Part shown: positions 1 through 7,834 of the stretch, piece by piece | Layout of the letters: every line of letters starts with the position of its first letter | How positions within the stretch are numbered: position 1 is the first letter of the stretch | Assembly (NCBI GenBank): GCA_902595425.1 | Contig: CACJPV010000001.1 | Location: forward strand, 62,001-126,000 | Source: an uncultured Alphaproteobacteria bacterium | Lineage (GTDB): Bacteria; Pseudomonadota; Alphaproteobacteria; HIMB59; GCA-002718135 | Direction: 5' to 3' | Length of the DNA stretch: 64,000 bases | Position numbers and translations under genes: made by a program | The notes under the pieces: model-generated | The model's database searches: none | What the model was told of the DNA's origin: nothing | The model's input: the letters and a program-made list of their open reading frames with translations, nothing else

Positions 1-213
1 ATTGCGATGAGAGTGTCGAAAGCTGTTCAAGCAGGAATTGTTTTTGTGAATACTTACAGATTAATTTCGCCTATAGCTCCTTTTGGTGGCTTTAAAAATA
101 GTGGGTATGGGAGAGAGTCAGGAATTGAAGTGATGAAAGGTTATTCTAATATTAAAACTACTTGGATTAGCACTTCTAAAGAGCCTTTAAGTGATCCCTT
201 TAATTTGCGATGA
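1..213 (+). CDS. aldehyde dehydrogenase, C-terminal fragment (5' end outside window)
   Basis: This is the last 71 codons of an NAD(P)-dependent aldehyde dehydrogenase; the reading frame is open to the window edge, so the catalytic Cys and Glu lie outside. The visible part carries the conserved family tail, APFGGFKNSGYGRESG, which forms part of the oligomerisation and cofactor region in this superfamily, followed by a short variable C-terminus. The stop is followed after 3 bases by the start of an M24 peptidase, so the two are probably co-transcribed. The substrate cannot be told from this fragment. Confidence 0.82.
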   Translation: MAMRVSKAVQAGIVFVNTYRLISPIAPFGGFKNSGYGRESGIEVMKGYSNIKTTWISTSKEPLSDPFNLR

Positions 214-216
214 TAA

Positions 217-1389
217 ATGAATTCTCAAACTAACATAAAAAAAGGTTTTGCAGATAAAGAATTTGAAAATCGAACCCTTCGTGCTCAAGAAATTATGCAT
301 GAGTACGAATTAGATGGTATTTTATTAACCACCCCACAAAATATTAGATACTTTACTGGATATGATTCTCAATTCTGGGAAAGTCCTACTCGTCCTTGGT
401 TTGTTATTGTGCCATTATCAGGAAAGCCGATTGCCATTGTTCCAGAAATTGGTGAATCTGAATTTAAAAAAACTTGGTTAGATGAAATTAAAACTTGGCC
501 GTCGCCCAGACCTGAAGATGAAGGTGTTAGTTTATTAAAATCAAATCTAGAAAATGTAAAAAAAACTTTTGGACAAATAGGTTTAGAATTAGGTAGTGAA
601 ATGGCACTAAGAATGCCGGTTAGGGACTTCTTGAAATTAAAAGAAGTTGTCGGCACTAATTTAGTGGATGGATCAAATGCTATTTGGAATATGCGCATGA
701 TTAAAACTAATGAAGAAATAAAAAAAATTAAATTTGTCTGCTCAATAGCAAGTGATGCATATAATGTATTACCATCAACTCTCTCTATTGGAAATACAGA
801 GAGAGAGGCAGTTAACAAATTAAAAATAGATATTCTAAACAGAGGTGCTGACAGCGTGCCTTTCATGCCTGGAATTTCTGGTCAAGGAGGTGTTTCGCAA
901 ATTGTTTGCGGACCTACCGATCGCATACTAGACGATGGTGATATTCTTTTCATAGATACAGGGTCTACTTTTGATGGATATTTTTGTGATTTTGATAGGA
1001 ATTATGCGTTTGGGCGAGTAACTAGTGATGTAGAAAAAGTATATGAGATTTTATGGCAAGCTACGGAAATAGGTATTAAAACATCAATTCCAGGAGCTAC
1101 TACGAATGACATTTTCAATGCGATGAATAAAGTTATTCAAGATGGTGGGACAATAGGAAATAATGTTGGAAGATTAGGTCATGGTCTTGGCCTACAACTT
1201 ACTGAGCCACCTTCACATCGATTAGGGGATAAAACAGTAATAAAAGAGAATATGATTTTAACTATTGAGCCTGCTATTGAATATGCTCCAGGAAAAATGA
1301 TTGTTCATGAAGAGAATATAATAATCCAGCAAGATGGCGCTGAATTAATTACCAAAAGAGCACCTAAAGAAATCCCAGTGATCAAATAA
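217..1389 (+). CDS. M24 family metallopeptidase (Xaa-Pro peptidase-like)
   Basis: A 390-residue cytoplasmic protein with the two-domain creatinase/aminopeptidase P layout: an N-terminal creatinase-like domain (about 20-160) and a C-terminal pita-bread domain. All five expected dinuclear-metal ligands can be placed: Asp247 in DTGS, Asp258 in CDFDRN, His322 in GHGLGL, Glu351 in TIEPA and Glu366 in HEEN. It should therefore be an active metal hydrolase, unlike the metal-less relative at 55.8 kb. It follows the aldehyde dehydrogenase with a 3-base gap and ends 2 bases from the convergent dioxygenase gene. Proline dipeptidase, another amide hydrolase or a DddP-like role are possible. I do not see the FDTD motif I associate with DddP, so a DMSP lyase call is not supported. 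Confidence 0.85.
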   Translation: MNSQTNIKKGFADKEFENRTLRAQEIMHEYELDGILLTTPQNIRYFTGYDSQFWESPTRPWFVIVPLSGKPIAIVPEIGESEFKKTWLDEIKTWPSPRPEDEGVSLLKSNLENVKKTFGQIGLELGSEMALRMPVRDFLKLKEVVGTNLVDGSNAIWNMRMIKTNEEIKKIKFVCSIASDAYNVLPSTLSIGNTEREAVNKLKIDILNRGADSVPFMPGISGQGGVSQIVCGPTDRILDDGDILFIDTGSTFDGYFCDFDRNYAFGRVTSDVEKVYEILWQATEIGIKTSIPGATTNDIFNAMNKVIQDGGTIGNNVGRLGHGLGLQLTEPPSHRLGDKTVIKENMILTIEPAIEYAPGKMIVHEENIIIQQDGAELITKRAPKEIPVIK

Positions 1390-1391
1390 AC

Positions 1392-2483
1392 TTATAAATT
1401 TGATTTTAATCTTCTTAATTTTCCTTCAGTTGAATCATGATCGATGTAACAACCCTGTAAGTGCCTAAATCCAGTATTAACATCATACTCAGTTCTGCCA
1501 TGTAAAACTCTGATATTATCAAACATCATTAACATCCCATTCTCCAGACGAAAATTTAACTCAAACTCTTCTGACTCATATAAATAATATAATTTTTTTC
1601 TTGCGGCATAAAAACTTTCTAATTTCTCTGGTTCTAAGTAAGGAACATAATCTAAACGACCGCTAAATCTACTTTGTACATAATTACCATTATCATCCAA
1701 TTCAATTAACTTACCATAATTTTCAAGAATAATATCCTGATCTACAAACTTAAATAATACATTTGTAGTTGTAAGAATTTCATACATCTCAGGCTCTTCT
1801 TTTTTTAGATGCTCAGCTACAGCATATCCATCTACTAGAGAAGAATCTCCTCCTTTAGCCTCATTAGCTATACAATGTAATATTTGAATTCCTGGCATAG
1901 GTTTTCTGTATGGATTATCAGTATGAGCTTTAATCCCAAGACTTGTATATGCCAAATCATTAGCTTTTGGTTTTGACACAACGTCAAAATGCTTTCCAAA
2001 ATTAGTTGTTCTTACAGGACCAAACATTTCAGCAAATTTAATTACTGTTCCTTCTTCGGCAGAGGTATTTTTAACAATAACAAAACCGAGTTCTTGAAAA
2101 TCAATCAGTAATTTTAAAATATATTTTTCTTCACTTAAATTGTTAAAATCATAAACAGGTAATTCTTTAAATTCATTTTTCCAAGATTTTTTCTTAGGAA
2201 TAATATCTTTGGACGTTAATTCTTCATTTAAGTTATCTAATGAAAAAATTCCATTTGAATTATCAGTAAACTCAACTTTTAAAATATTATCTTCAATAAA
2301 ATATTTTTGAAATTTAATTTCAGGATCCAAGAGTGAGGGCTCATATAATCTTTGATAATTATTTTGATCTAAATATTTTTCAGTGTTTAATCTTTCTCTC
2401 AACCAAAGCGGGTGGATCCTAAAGTTTTTTAAATCACTATGATCTATTTTTAAACAACCTTTTGCATCTAAAGAAATTTTCAT
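1392..2483 (-). CDS. gamma-butyrobetaine / trimethyllysine dioxygenase family protein
   Basis: A 363-residue Fe(II)/2-oxoglutarate dioxygenase of the TauD superfamily with the N-terminal accessory domain of gamma-butyrobetaine hydroxylases. The iron triad is His187 and Asp189 (HTD in KAHTDNPY) plus His328 (LHGRTEY); Arg340 in GFRHLQGCY is placed to bind 2-oxoglutarate. The family hydroxylates trimethylammonium substrates in carnitine synthesis, which fits the methylated-amine theme of the window. Odd: the N-terminal domain (HPLWLRERLNTEKY) aligns by eye with the usual HxxWLRDNCPC segment but has lost the cysteines that bind zinc. The exact substrate is uncertain. Confidence 0.82.
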   Translation of the reverse strand: MKISLDAKGCLKIDHSDLKNFRIHPLWLRERLNTEKYLDQNNYQRLYEPSLLDPEIKFQKYFIEDNILKVEFTDNSNGIFSLDNLNEELTSKDIIPKKKSWKNEFKELPVYDFNNLSEEKYILKLLIDFQELGFVIVKNTSAEEGTVIKFAEMFGPVRTTNFGKHFDVVSKPKANDLAYTSLGIKAHTDNPYRKPMPGIQILHCIANEAKGGDSSLVDGYAVAEHLKKEEPEMYEILTTTNVLFKFVDQDIILENYGKLIELDDNGNYVQSRFSGRLDYVPYLEPEKLESFYAARKKLYYLYESEEFELNFRLENGMLMMFDNIRVLHGRTEYDVNTGFRHLQGCYIDHDSTEGKLRRLKSNL

Positions 2484-2524
2484 AAAAAAAATATATTTAA
2501 AAATTCCAATTCTGCAATTATTAT

Positions 2525-3373
2525 TTACTTCCTTGTCTCTAAAATCATGTAAATTAATACCGAAGAAAGAAGCATTGTCCCTCCTAGAATTGTATTTAAT
2601 GATGGTGCTTCATTTATAATTATCCATACCCAAGCAGTTCCAAAAACACTCTCAAGAAGAAAAACAAGAGATACTTGGTAAGCTGGTGTATACTTTGGGG
2701 CAATTGTCATAATTATAAAAGGGATTGGCAATAGAATAAAGCACATTAAAGACAGGTAAATAATTTGATTAAAGTTTAAATTAAAATCTATCTCAAATGG
2801 CAGAGTATACAACCCCGCAATAATACAACCAACAAAGCAAGCTGGTACGAGATCAATTTTTTTAAAATAGCGTGCTAAAACAACACCTGAACCCATGGCA
2901 ATGGCACAAATAATAGCCATAAAATCTCCAAAAATACCTGATGTTGTGTAACTGCCCCAACCAATAATAAACATACTTGCCAAAGCCATGAAAATAATTA
3001 ACCATGTAAAGAATGATGGTTTTTCATTTAAAAAAATTATTGAGAAAATAGCTGAAAATATTGGAGCTCCAGCAATTATAACCAAAGTATTAGATACTGC
3101 CGTATGCTGTATTGAGTAAACAAAAGCAATATGCGTTGTAGCAAACAGCAAAGCATAAACTATCCCTGCAATACCAATAGCTAAAAATGCACTGAGAGTA
3201 TTTCTTCTATAAATAAATAAACAAAATAGAAATAATGGCACTGCTTGTAAATAACTTCTATAAAAAATTAAACTAAAATCAGATATGTTTACTAAACGTA
3301 TAAGTAAACTATCTGGGCTTAGGATTAATACTCCTAAGCCTGTTAATAATAACCATTGTGAACTTTTACTCAT
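2525..3373 (-). CDS. EamA/DMT-family transporter
   Basis: A 282-residue inner-membrane protein with about ten hydrophobic helices arranged as two EamA repeats, the pattern of drug/metabolite superfamily exporters. The second repeat ends with the typical stretch in which a glutamate (LLESVFGTAW) is followed by a paired glycine helix (LGGTMLLSSVLIY). It lies 8 bases after a second, related EamA gene on the same strand; the two may be co-transcribed and could act separately or as a pair. The substrate is unknown. Amino-acid or amine export is usual for the family. Confidence 0.85.
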   Translation of the reverse strand: MSKSSQWLLLTGLGVLILSPDSLLIRLVNISDFSLIFYRSYLQAVPLFLFCLFIYRRNTLSAFLAIGIAGIVYALLFATTHIAFVYSIQHTAVSNTLVIIAGAPIFSAIFSIIFLNEKPSFFTWLIIFMALASMFIIGWGSYTTSGIFGDFMAIICAIAMGSGVVLARYFKKIDLVPACFVGCIIAGLYTLPFEIDFNLNFNQIIYLSLMCFILLPIPFIIMTIAPKYTPAYQVSLVFLLESVFGTAWVWIIINEAPSLNTILGGTMLLSSVLIYMILETRK

Positions 3374-3381
3374 ATTAAATC

Positions 3382-4239
3382 TTAAATTGATTTTTGTTTT
3401 TTATTCTCTCTTAAAGAAATATAGACGCCACTGGCAATGATTATAATAAGACCAATCCAAATCCATTGATTTGGAAAATCTCCAAAAAAGTAATACCCAA
3501 TTATTACATTCATTATAATCTCAGAATAAGACAATGGAGCTAACTTTGATGCTTCAGCATAATTTAAAGATAAAATGAGTAAAAAATGTGCTAATGTTCC
3601 TATGGCTGCAAGAGATATCAAAATTAACCAGCCATTAAAATTCAGAGAGCTCCAATAAAAGGGAGCTATTAAACTTATAACAATTGCACCTGACAATCCT
3701 GTAAAAATTAAAGTCATCAAAGGACTATCAATAGAAGAAAGTTTTCTAGTGCTAATAATATAGAAAGCATAACAAATCCCTGCAGATACAGCTCCAACTG
3801 TTGCCATATTAATTTCAGTAAAGCCTGGTCTTATAACAAAAAGAACTCCAATAAAACCTGTTATGACTGCTATCCACCTTCTTGGCCCAACTCTCTCTTT
3901 TAAAATAACAAATGATAGAATTGTTGCAATTATAGGAGAAATAAAGGCTAGTGTTAAAGCTTCGGCCAAAGAAATTACAGAAATTGCATAGAAAAAAAAT
4001 ATTGTAGATAAAAATAAAAATAAACTTCTTAAGACTTGAATTTTTATTCCTTTTGGAAAACTAAGATGTCTTCTAAAAAAAATAGCAGTAATTAAAATGC
4101 TAAACAAAGCCATAAAAAAATACCTTCCCCAAACTACTTGAAGAAAATGTATTTCTTGACTTAAAAATTTTGCCAAACCATCCATAAAAGGAAGGAGCAT
4201 CCAAGCTGAAACGTTTAATATAATTGCTTTCATATTCAA
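3382..4239 (-). CDS. EamA/DMT-family transporter
   Basis: A 285-residue protein with ten predicted membrane helices in two EamA domains (about 5-135 and 148-280). The first repeat contains the family-typical LAEALTLAFISPIIATILS segment and the second LAPLSYSEIIMNVIIGYYFFG. It is the first gene of a two-gene run with the EamA gene at 2525-3373. Upstream lies a 110-base A/T-rich spacer before a small membrane ORF on the other strand. The substrate cannot be assigned. Confidence 0.86.
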   Translation of the reverse strand: MNMKAIILNVSAWMLLPFMDGLAKFLSQEIHFLQVVWGRYFFMALFSILITAIFFRRHLSFPKGIKIQVLRSLFLFLSTIFFFYAISVISLAEALTLAFISPIIATILSFVILKERVGPRRWIAVITGFIGVLFVIRPGFTEINMATVGAVSAGICYAFYIISTRKLSSIDSPLMTLIFTGLSGAIVISLIAPFYWSSLNFNGWLILISLAAIGTLAHFLLILSLNYAEASKLAPLSYSEIIMNVIIGYYFFGDFPNQWIWIGLIIIIASGVYISLRENKKQKSI

Positions 4240-4349
4240 TAATAATTTTAAATTATAAACTAGGATTTTTGAAAAAAGTTTATAACAAGAAAATATGTTT
4301 ATTTTGTTAAATGATTTTAAGACTTTTGTAATTAATATATTATAAATTC

Positions 4350-4595
4350 ATGAATTTTAGAATATTTGGAGATAACTGGTCAAAATATTATAAAAGAGGT
4401 TTTTTGGTAGCTTTCTTTGTGCTAACATTTATGTGTGTTGTTGATCAGACCTTAAACACACCTATATTTTTCTCTAAAGTTAATAACTTATCAATATTGA
4501 TCTTTACGATTAGTACAATTTTTTTTGCAGCTATTTTTTGTGGTTTGTTAAGTTTGATTTATTTATTAATAATCTCTTTGCTAAGTAAAAAATAA
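4350..4595 (+). CDS. small hypothetical membrane protein, 81 aa
   Basis: I do not recognise this gene. It encodes 81 residues with two hydrophobic stretches, about residues 18-35 and 45-78, separated by a short polar loop, so it is probably a two-helix inner-membrane protein. There is no clear Shine-Dalgarno sequence before the ATG, and no neighbour on the same strand suggests a role. It is flanked by the EamA pair on one side and, on the opposite strand, by small ORFs downstream of the ammonium transporter gene. Confidence 0.5.
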   Translation: MNFRIFGDNWSKYYKRGFLVAFFVLTFMCVVDQTLNTPIFFSKVNNLSILIFTISTIFFAAIFCGLLSLIYLLIISLLSKK

Positions 4596-4597
4596 AT

Positions 4598-4765
4598 CTA
4601 TTTTTTTTTGAAAAAATTTTTTAAAATAAAATCATTATCTTTTTTTGAAAGTCTCCATAAAAAAAATCCAAAAAGAAAAAACCAGAATATGCCTAAAGTT
4701 ATTCTGTGTTCTAAAACTAAAGAAAAAATATTATCAAAAAAAGATTGTACAACTAAATAATTCAT
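4598..4765 (-). CDS. possible small membrane protein, 55 aa
   Basis: An ATG-initiated frame of 55 codons that starts MNYLVVQSFFDNIFSL and holds one strongly hydrophobic segment (about residues 24-38) followed by a lysine-rich tail ending FFKKK. It lies on the same strand as amt and the 57-aa gene but beyond the hairpin at 4772-4797. Its start has no visible ribosome binding site, and it ends 3 bases from the convergent 81-aa gene. A single-helix membrane peptide is plausible. Chance A/T-rich ORFs of this size are also common here, so the call is weak. Confidence 0.3.
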   Translation of the reverse strand: MNYLVVQSFFDNIFSLVLEHRITLGIFWFFLFGFFLWRLSKKDNDFILKNFFKKK

Positions 4766-4771
4766 AAGTGC

Positions 4772-4797
4772 TTAAGGGCAGGTTCACCTGCCCTTAA
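4772..4797 (-). terminator. hairpin after the amt-57aa unit
   Basis: A perfect 12-bp inverted repeat (TTAAGGGCAGGT and its complement) with a 2-base centre, starting 9 bases past the stop of the 57-aa gene on the minus strand. It is the most G+C-rich structure in the area. No long T-run follows on the minus strand, so termination or 3'-end protection of the amt transcript are both possible. Confidence 0.6.
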
Positions 4798-4806
4798 TTT
4801 CAATAT

Positions 4807-4980
4807 TTATTTGTGCTTGTCAGCTACATCACTTTCATGTCTTGCTGCAGACCAAATGATACCAATCATTATAGCGCACATTACAAGAACAATAAAAACA
4901 AGCATTCCGGGAGAGTCAGCCCATGTAAAATAAGCATCAACACCTTCCCAACTATTTTCTGGTCCTGGCCATGAATTCAT
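4807..4980 (-). CDS. 57-aa single-span membrane protein downstream of amt
   Basis: A small gene of 57 codons starting ATG with a good Shine-Dalgarno sequence (AAAGGAA) about 6 bases upstream. The protein begins MNSWPGPENSWEGVDAYFTW, has one hydrophobic helix (about residues 25-44, FIVLVMCAIMIGIIW in its core) and ends in a charged tail rich in His, Asp and Lys. It lies 19 bases after the ammonium transporter gene and is followed by a hairpin, so amt plus this gene form a two-gene unit. A small accessory subunit of the transporter is a reasonable guess, but I know of no characterised homologue. Confidence 0.72.
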   Translation of the reverse strand: MNSWPGPENSWEGVDAYFTWADSPGMLVFIVLVMCAIMIGIIWSAARHESDVADKHK

Positions 4981-4999
4981 AACAAATTCCTTTCTTTAC

Positions 5000-6283
5000 T
5001 TATTTATCGGCGTAAGCTCTTAGATTTAGTTCAGCGCTATCAATTCCAGCAGCTTGAACTTCATCAGGAACTCTTAACCAACCCATTGATTTCATTATAA
5101 ACGATATAACATAACCTGGAATAAGTCCTGTCAATACCATTACAATACAACCGACTAATTGACCTACAAAAGAGGTTGGAGGAATATCTCCTGCTGAAGG
5201 AAAACCAGCAGCAAAAATACCTACTGCTAATACACCTAAAACACCTGCAACTCCGTGAATTGAAACCGCTCCTACACAGTCATCAATTTTAAAAGTATTG
5301 TGAAGCCAATTGTTAGCTGGAATAATTACACATCCTGCTATTATACCAAGTACAAAAGCAAAACCTGGATACCAAATGTCTAAACCGCCAGCACAAATGA
5401 AGATACCTGCAAGTCCACCAGACATCATCCAGAATGGATTACCTTTACTCCACCAGAAAGCACCAATCATGCCTCCAGCTAATCCCATTAATGTATTGAA
5501 TACAAACGAAGATAAAGTAGCAGGCGCACCGTATATGTTCACCCATCCACCAAAGTCTGCTCCGGCCCAAATTAAACAAGCTCCAAGGAATCCAAAGAAC
5601 CCAACTATAAGCATTAAGAGACCAATGAATGAAGAAACTAAACTATGTCCTTCAATTTCATTTGCACTACCATCTTCATTATATTTTCCAATACGTGGTC
5701 CAAGATTAAGGAGCACTCCAAATGCAAACCAACCAGCAATTGTATGTACAACTCCGGCTGCTGCTACATCATGGTAACCCCATCCTGTTACTAACCAACC
5801 ATCTGGATGCCATCCCCATGCAGCACCAAGGATCCATACCACGGAACCTAAAATAACTGCTAGAAATGTAAAGGCACTTATTCTTATACGCTCAATTACA
5901 GCTCCTGAGAAAATTGAAGCTGTTGTACAAGCAAATAAAGTAAAAGCTGCCCAGAAAACACCAGTCGCTTGATCGCTTAACATTGGACCCATAGATACAT
6001 TCCATGGTGTACCATAACCTTCAAGATCTATTGGTACAAAACCACCAGGAAATGCTAGGTATATATACCATCCAAATAACCAAAAAGTTGGTATCATAAA
6101 TGCGAAAGCTAATAAGTTTTTAACACCTGAAGAAACAGCATTCTTCATTCGTGTAGCACCTACTTCGTACATTAAGAAACCAACATGAATGATAATCATA
6201 AACCCTGTACACCACCAATAATAAGCTTCCATCCCAACGTTAGCTTGCGTGGTGACAAAGGTATTTAACTCCTCTAAAGTCAT
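5000..6283 (-). CDS. amt: ammonium / methylammonium transporter (Amt/MEP/Rh family)
   Basis: A 427-residue channel with eleven predicted membrane helices. Family marks include WWCTGFMIIIHVGFLMYEVGATR in the first helices (given here only as the region 23-45), the SGAVIERIR segment, the first pore histidine in VAAAGVVHTIAGW and the second in VSIHGVAGVLG. It conducts NH4+ or NH3 and, in many members, methylammonium. It is divergent from a type III glutamine synthetase-family ligase gene and lies within a methylated-amine gene region, so uptake of methylamine as well as ammonium is a fair inference. A 57-aa membrane protein gene follows. I see no PII gene (glnK) next to it, unlike the usual glnK-amtB pair. 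Confidence 0.93.
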   Translation of the reverse strand: MTLEELNTFVTTQANVGMEAYYWWCTGFMIIIHVGFLMYEVGATRMKNAVSSGVKNLLAFAFMIPTFWLFGWYIYLAFPGGFVPIDLEGYGTPWNVSMGPMLSDQATGVFWAAFTLFACTTASIFSGAVIERIRISAFTFLAVILGSVVWILGAAWGWHPDGWLVTGWGYHDVAAAGVVHTIAGWFAFGVLLNLGPRIGKYNEDGSANEIEGHSLVSSFIGLLMLIVGFFGFLGACLIWAGADFGGWVNIYGAPATLSSFVFNTLMGLAGGMIGAFWWSKGNPFWMMSGGLAGIFICAGGLDIWYPGFAFVLGIIAGCVIIPANNWLHNTFKIDDCVGAVSIHGVAGVLGVLAVGIFAAGFPSAGDIPPTSFVGQLVGCIVMVLTGLIPGYVISFIMKSMGWLRVPDEVQAAGIDSAELNLRAYADK

Positions 6284-6512
6284 GTTACCCCCTTTCGAGA
6301 AATAAAATTAATTATAGGCTCCTTTTAAATTATATTGATAAAGATTCTAAGCAAATTTTGTCTCTTTTTGGCTAAAAACCTCGATTTTTTATGTATTAAA
6401 TTAGAATATTCTTAATATAATTTTATAATATGAAACATATTACATTATTCTTGTTTTAAAATTATCTTTAAATTAAACAATTATAGTTCTTTAATTTTAC
6501 AGGAGGGGGAAC
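6284..6512. promoter_or_regulatory. divergent amt / glnT intergenic region
   Basis: This 229-base spacer must hold the promoters for both divergent genes. The glnT-family gene has a strong Shine-Dalgarno run (AGGAGGGGGA, ending 4 bases before its ATG) and amt has a GGGG-type one. A 10-bp palindrome AGAATATTCT at 6403-6412 is present but is weak evidence in such A/T-rich DNA. I do not see the TGTTTC-N7-GAAACA repeat found at other methylamine promoters, nor a recognisable sigma-54 box. Confidence 0.4.
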
Positions 6513-7832
6513 ATGGATTTAAAAAAAGAAGCAAAAAAAAGAAAAATAAAATATTTTTTAATCTGTTACGTTGATTTTTTTGGCGTTGTAAGATCAAAAT
6601 TAGTTCCTAGTCAGGTAATTGATCAAATGCAAAAAGAGGGCGCTGGATTTGCAGGTTTTTCAACTTACTTAGACATGTCTCCCGCTGATGCAGACATGGC
6701 TTCTATTCCTGACCCTTCAAGCTTAATTCAACTTCCTTGGAAACCTGAAGTTGGTTGGCTAGCAGGAGATTTATGGATGAATGGTGAGCCAGTAAAATCT
6801 TCACCAAGAGTAATGTTAAGAAATCAAATTGAAAAATTAAAGAAAAAAAATATGAATTTAAAATCTGGAGTTGAATGTGAATATTTTCTCATATCTCCTA
6901 ATGGAAATTCAATTGCAGATGAGCGCGATCAAGCATCTAAACCCTGTTATGACCAATCAGCACTAATGCGCCAATATGATTTAATAAGCGAAATATGCGA
7001 TGCAATGATAAAACTTGGCTGGGGGCCATACCAAAATGATCATGAAGATGCCAATGGACAATTTGAGATGAATTGGGATTTTTCAAATTGTTTACAAACA
7101 GCAGACAGACATGTTTTTTTTAAATTTATGGTCAAGTCATTAGCAGAACAAAGAGGTCTTCGAGCAACTTTTATGCCAAAACCCTTTGAAAATAAAACAG
7201 GCAATGGTTGTCATGCACATTTATCTGTTTGGGATAAAAATGGAAAAAATTTATTCCTCGATAAAAAAGATAAACTTGGTTTATCAAAAACTGCTTATAA
7301 ATTTATGGGCGGTATTATGCATTCAGCAGAAGCACTTACTGCTTGGTTTAACCCTACTGTAAACAGTTATAAACGTATTAACGCACCAGTTACTGACTCA
7401 GGAGCAACTTGGTCACCAAATACAATCACATATTCTGATAACAACAGAACTCATATGATTAGGGTACCTGGTTCTGGAAGATTTGAATTAAGACTTATGG
7501 ATGGAGCAACTAATCCATACCTCTTACAAGCAGGTATTATAGCTGCAGGTATTGATGGTTTAGAAAATAATCGCAATCCTGGAAAACCAAGCTTTCTAAA
7601 TATGTATGCGGAAGCTCACAAAGCAAAGGGTGCAAAAAAATTGCCTAAAAATTTAGAAACTGCTTTATCTCATTTATCAAAAAGTAAAGTTATGAATAAA
7701 GCTTTTTCAAAAGATACAATTAATTCATATGTAAAACTTCGTTCTTTGGATATTAAAGATTTTCAAAAATCAAAAGACGCAAAGAAAAAAGGTATTACAG
7801 ATTGGGAAAAACTTAACACTCTTGACTGTTAA
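6513..7832 (+). CDS. glnT: type III glutamine synthetase family ligase (GlnT; possible gamma-glutamylmethylamide synthetase)
   Basis: A 439-residue glutamine synthetase-fold ligase of the rhizobial GlnT type. It matches that subfamily through the N-terminal YVDFFGVVRSKLVP, the catalytic segment NDHEDANGQFEMNW, the ATP-binding GNGCHAHLSVWD, and the NNRTHMIRVPGSGRFELR region. Such enzymes join glutamate to ammonia or, in methylotrophs, to methylamine, giving gamma-glutamylmethylamide (GmaS). The divergent amt gene and the surrounding TMA genes make the GmaS reaction plausible, but sequence alone does not separate GlnT from GmaS. A second GS-like gene sits in the mgs operon at 12-13.4 kb and competes for that role. 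The start follows a strong Shine-Dalgarno sequence. Confidence 0.82.
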   Translation: MDLKKEAKKRKIKYFLICYVDFFGVVRSKLVPSQVIDQMQKEGAGFAGFSTYLDMSPADADMASIPDPSSLIQLPWKPEVGWLAGDLWMNGEPVKSSPRVMLRNQIEKLKKKNMNLKSGVECEYFLISPNGNSIADERDQASKPCYDQSALMRQYDLISEICDAMIKLGWGPYQNDHEDANGQFEMNWDFSNCLQTADRHVFFKFMVKSLAEQRGLRATFMPKPFENKTGNGCHAHLSVWDKNGKNLFLDKKDKLGLSKTAYKFMGGIMHSAEALTAWFNPTVNSYKRINAPVTDSGATWSPNTITYSDNNRTHMIRVPGSGRFELRLMDGATNPYLLQAGIIAAGIDGLENNRNPGKPSFLNMYAEAHKAKGAKKLPKNLETALSHLSKSKVMNKAFSKDTINSYVKLRSLDIKDFQKSKDAKKKGITDWEKLNTLDC

Positions 7833-7834
7833 AT

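Noticed and set aside
369-866. 165-codon minus-strand frame within the M24 gene
   Set aside because: Antisense to a gene with all catalytic residues; no start signal and no protein-like pattern.
217-1389. DMSP lyase DddP
   Set aside because: It is in the same M24 family, but the metal site reads DTGS and CDFDRN rather than the FDTD pattern I associate with DddP, and no DMSP genes are nearby.
5310-5777. 155-codon open frame opposite the amt gene
   Set aside because: It lies wholly antisense to a clear transporter gene and its translation is a Pro/Ala/Ile-rich shadow with no ribosome binding site.
6403-6412. AGAATATTCT palindrome in the amt/glnT spacer
   Set aside because: Only ten bases and fully A/T-like in an A/T-rich spacer; not repeated at related promoters, so not called an operator.
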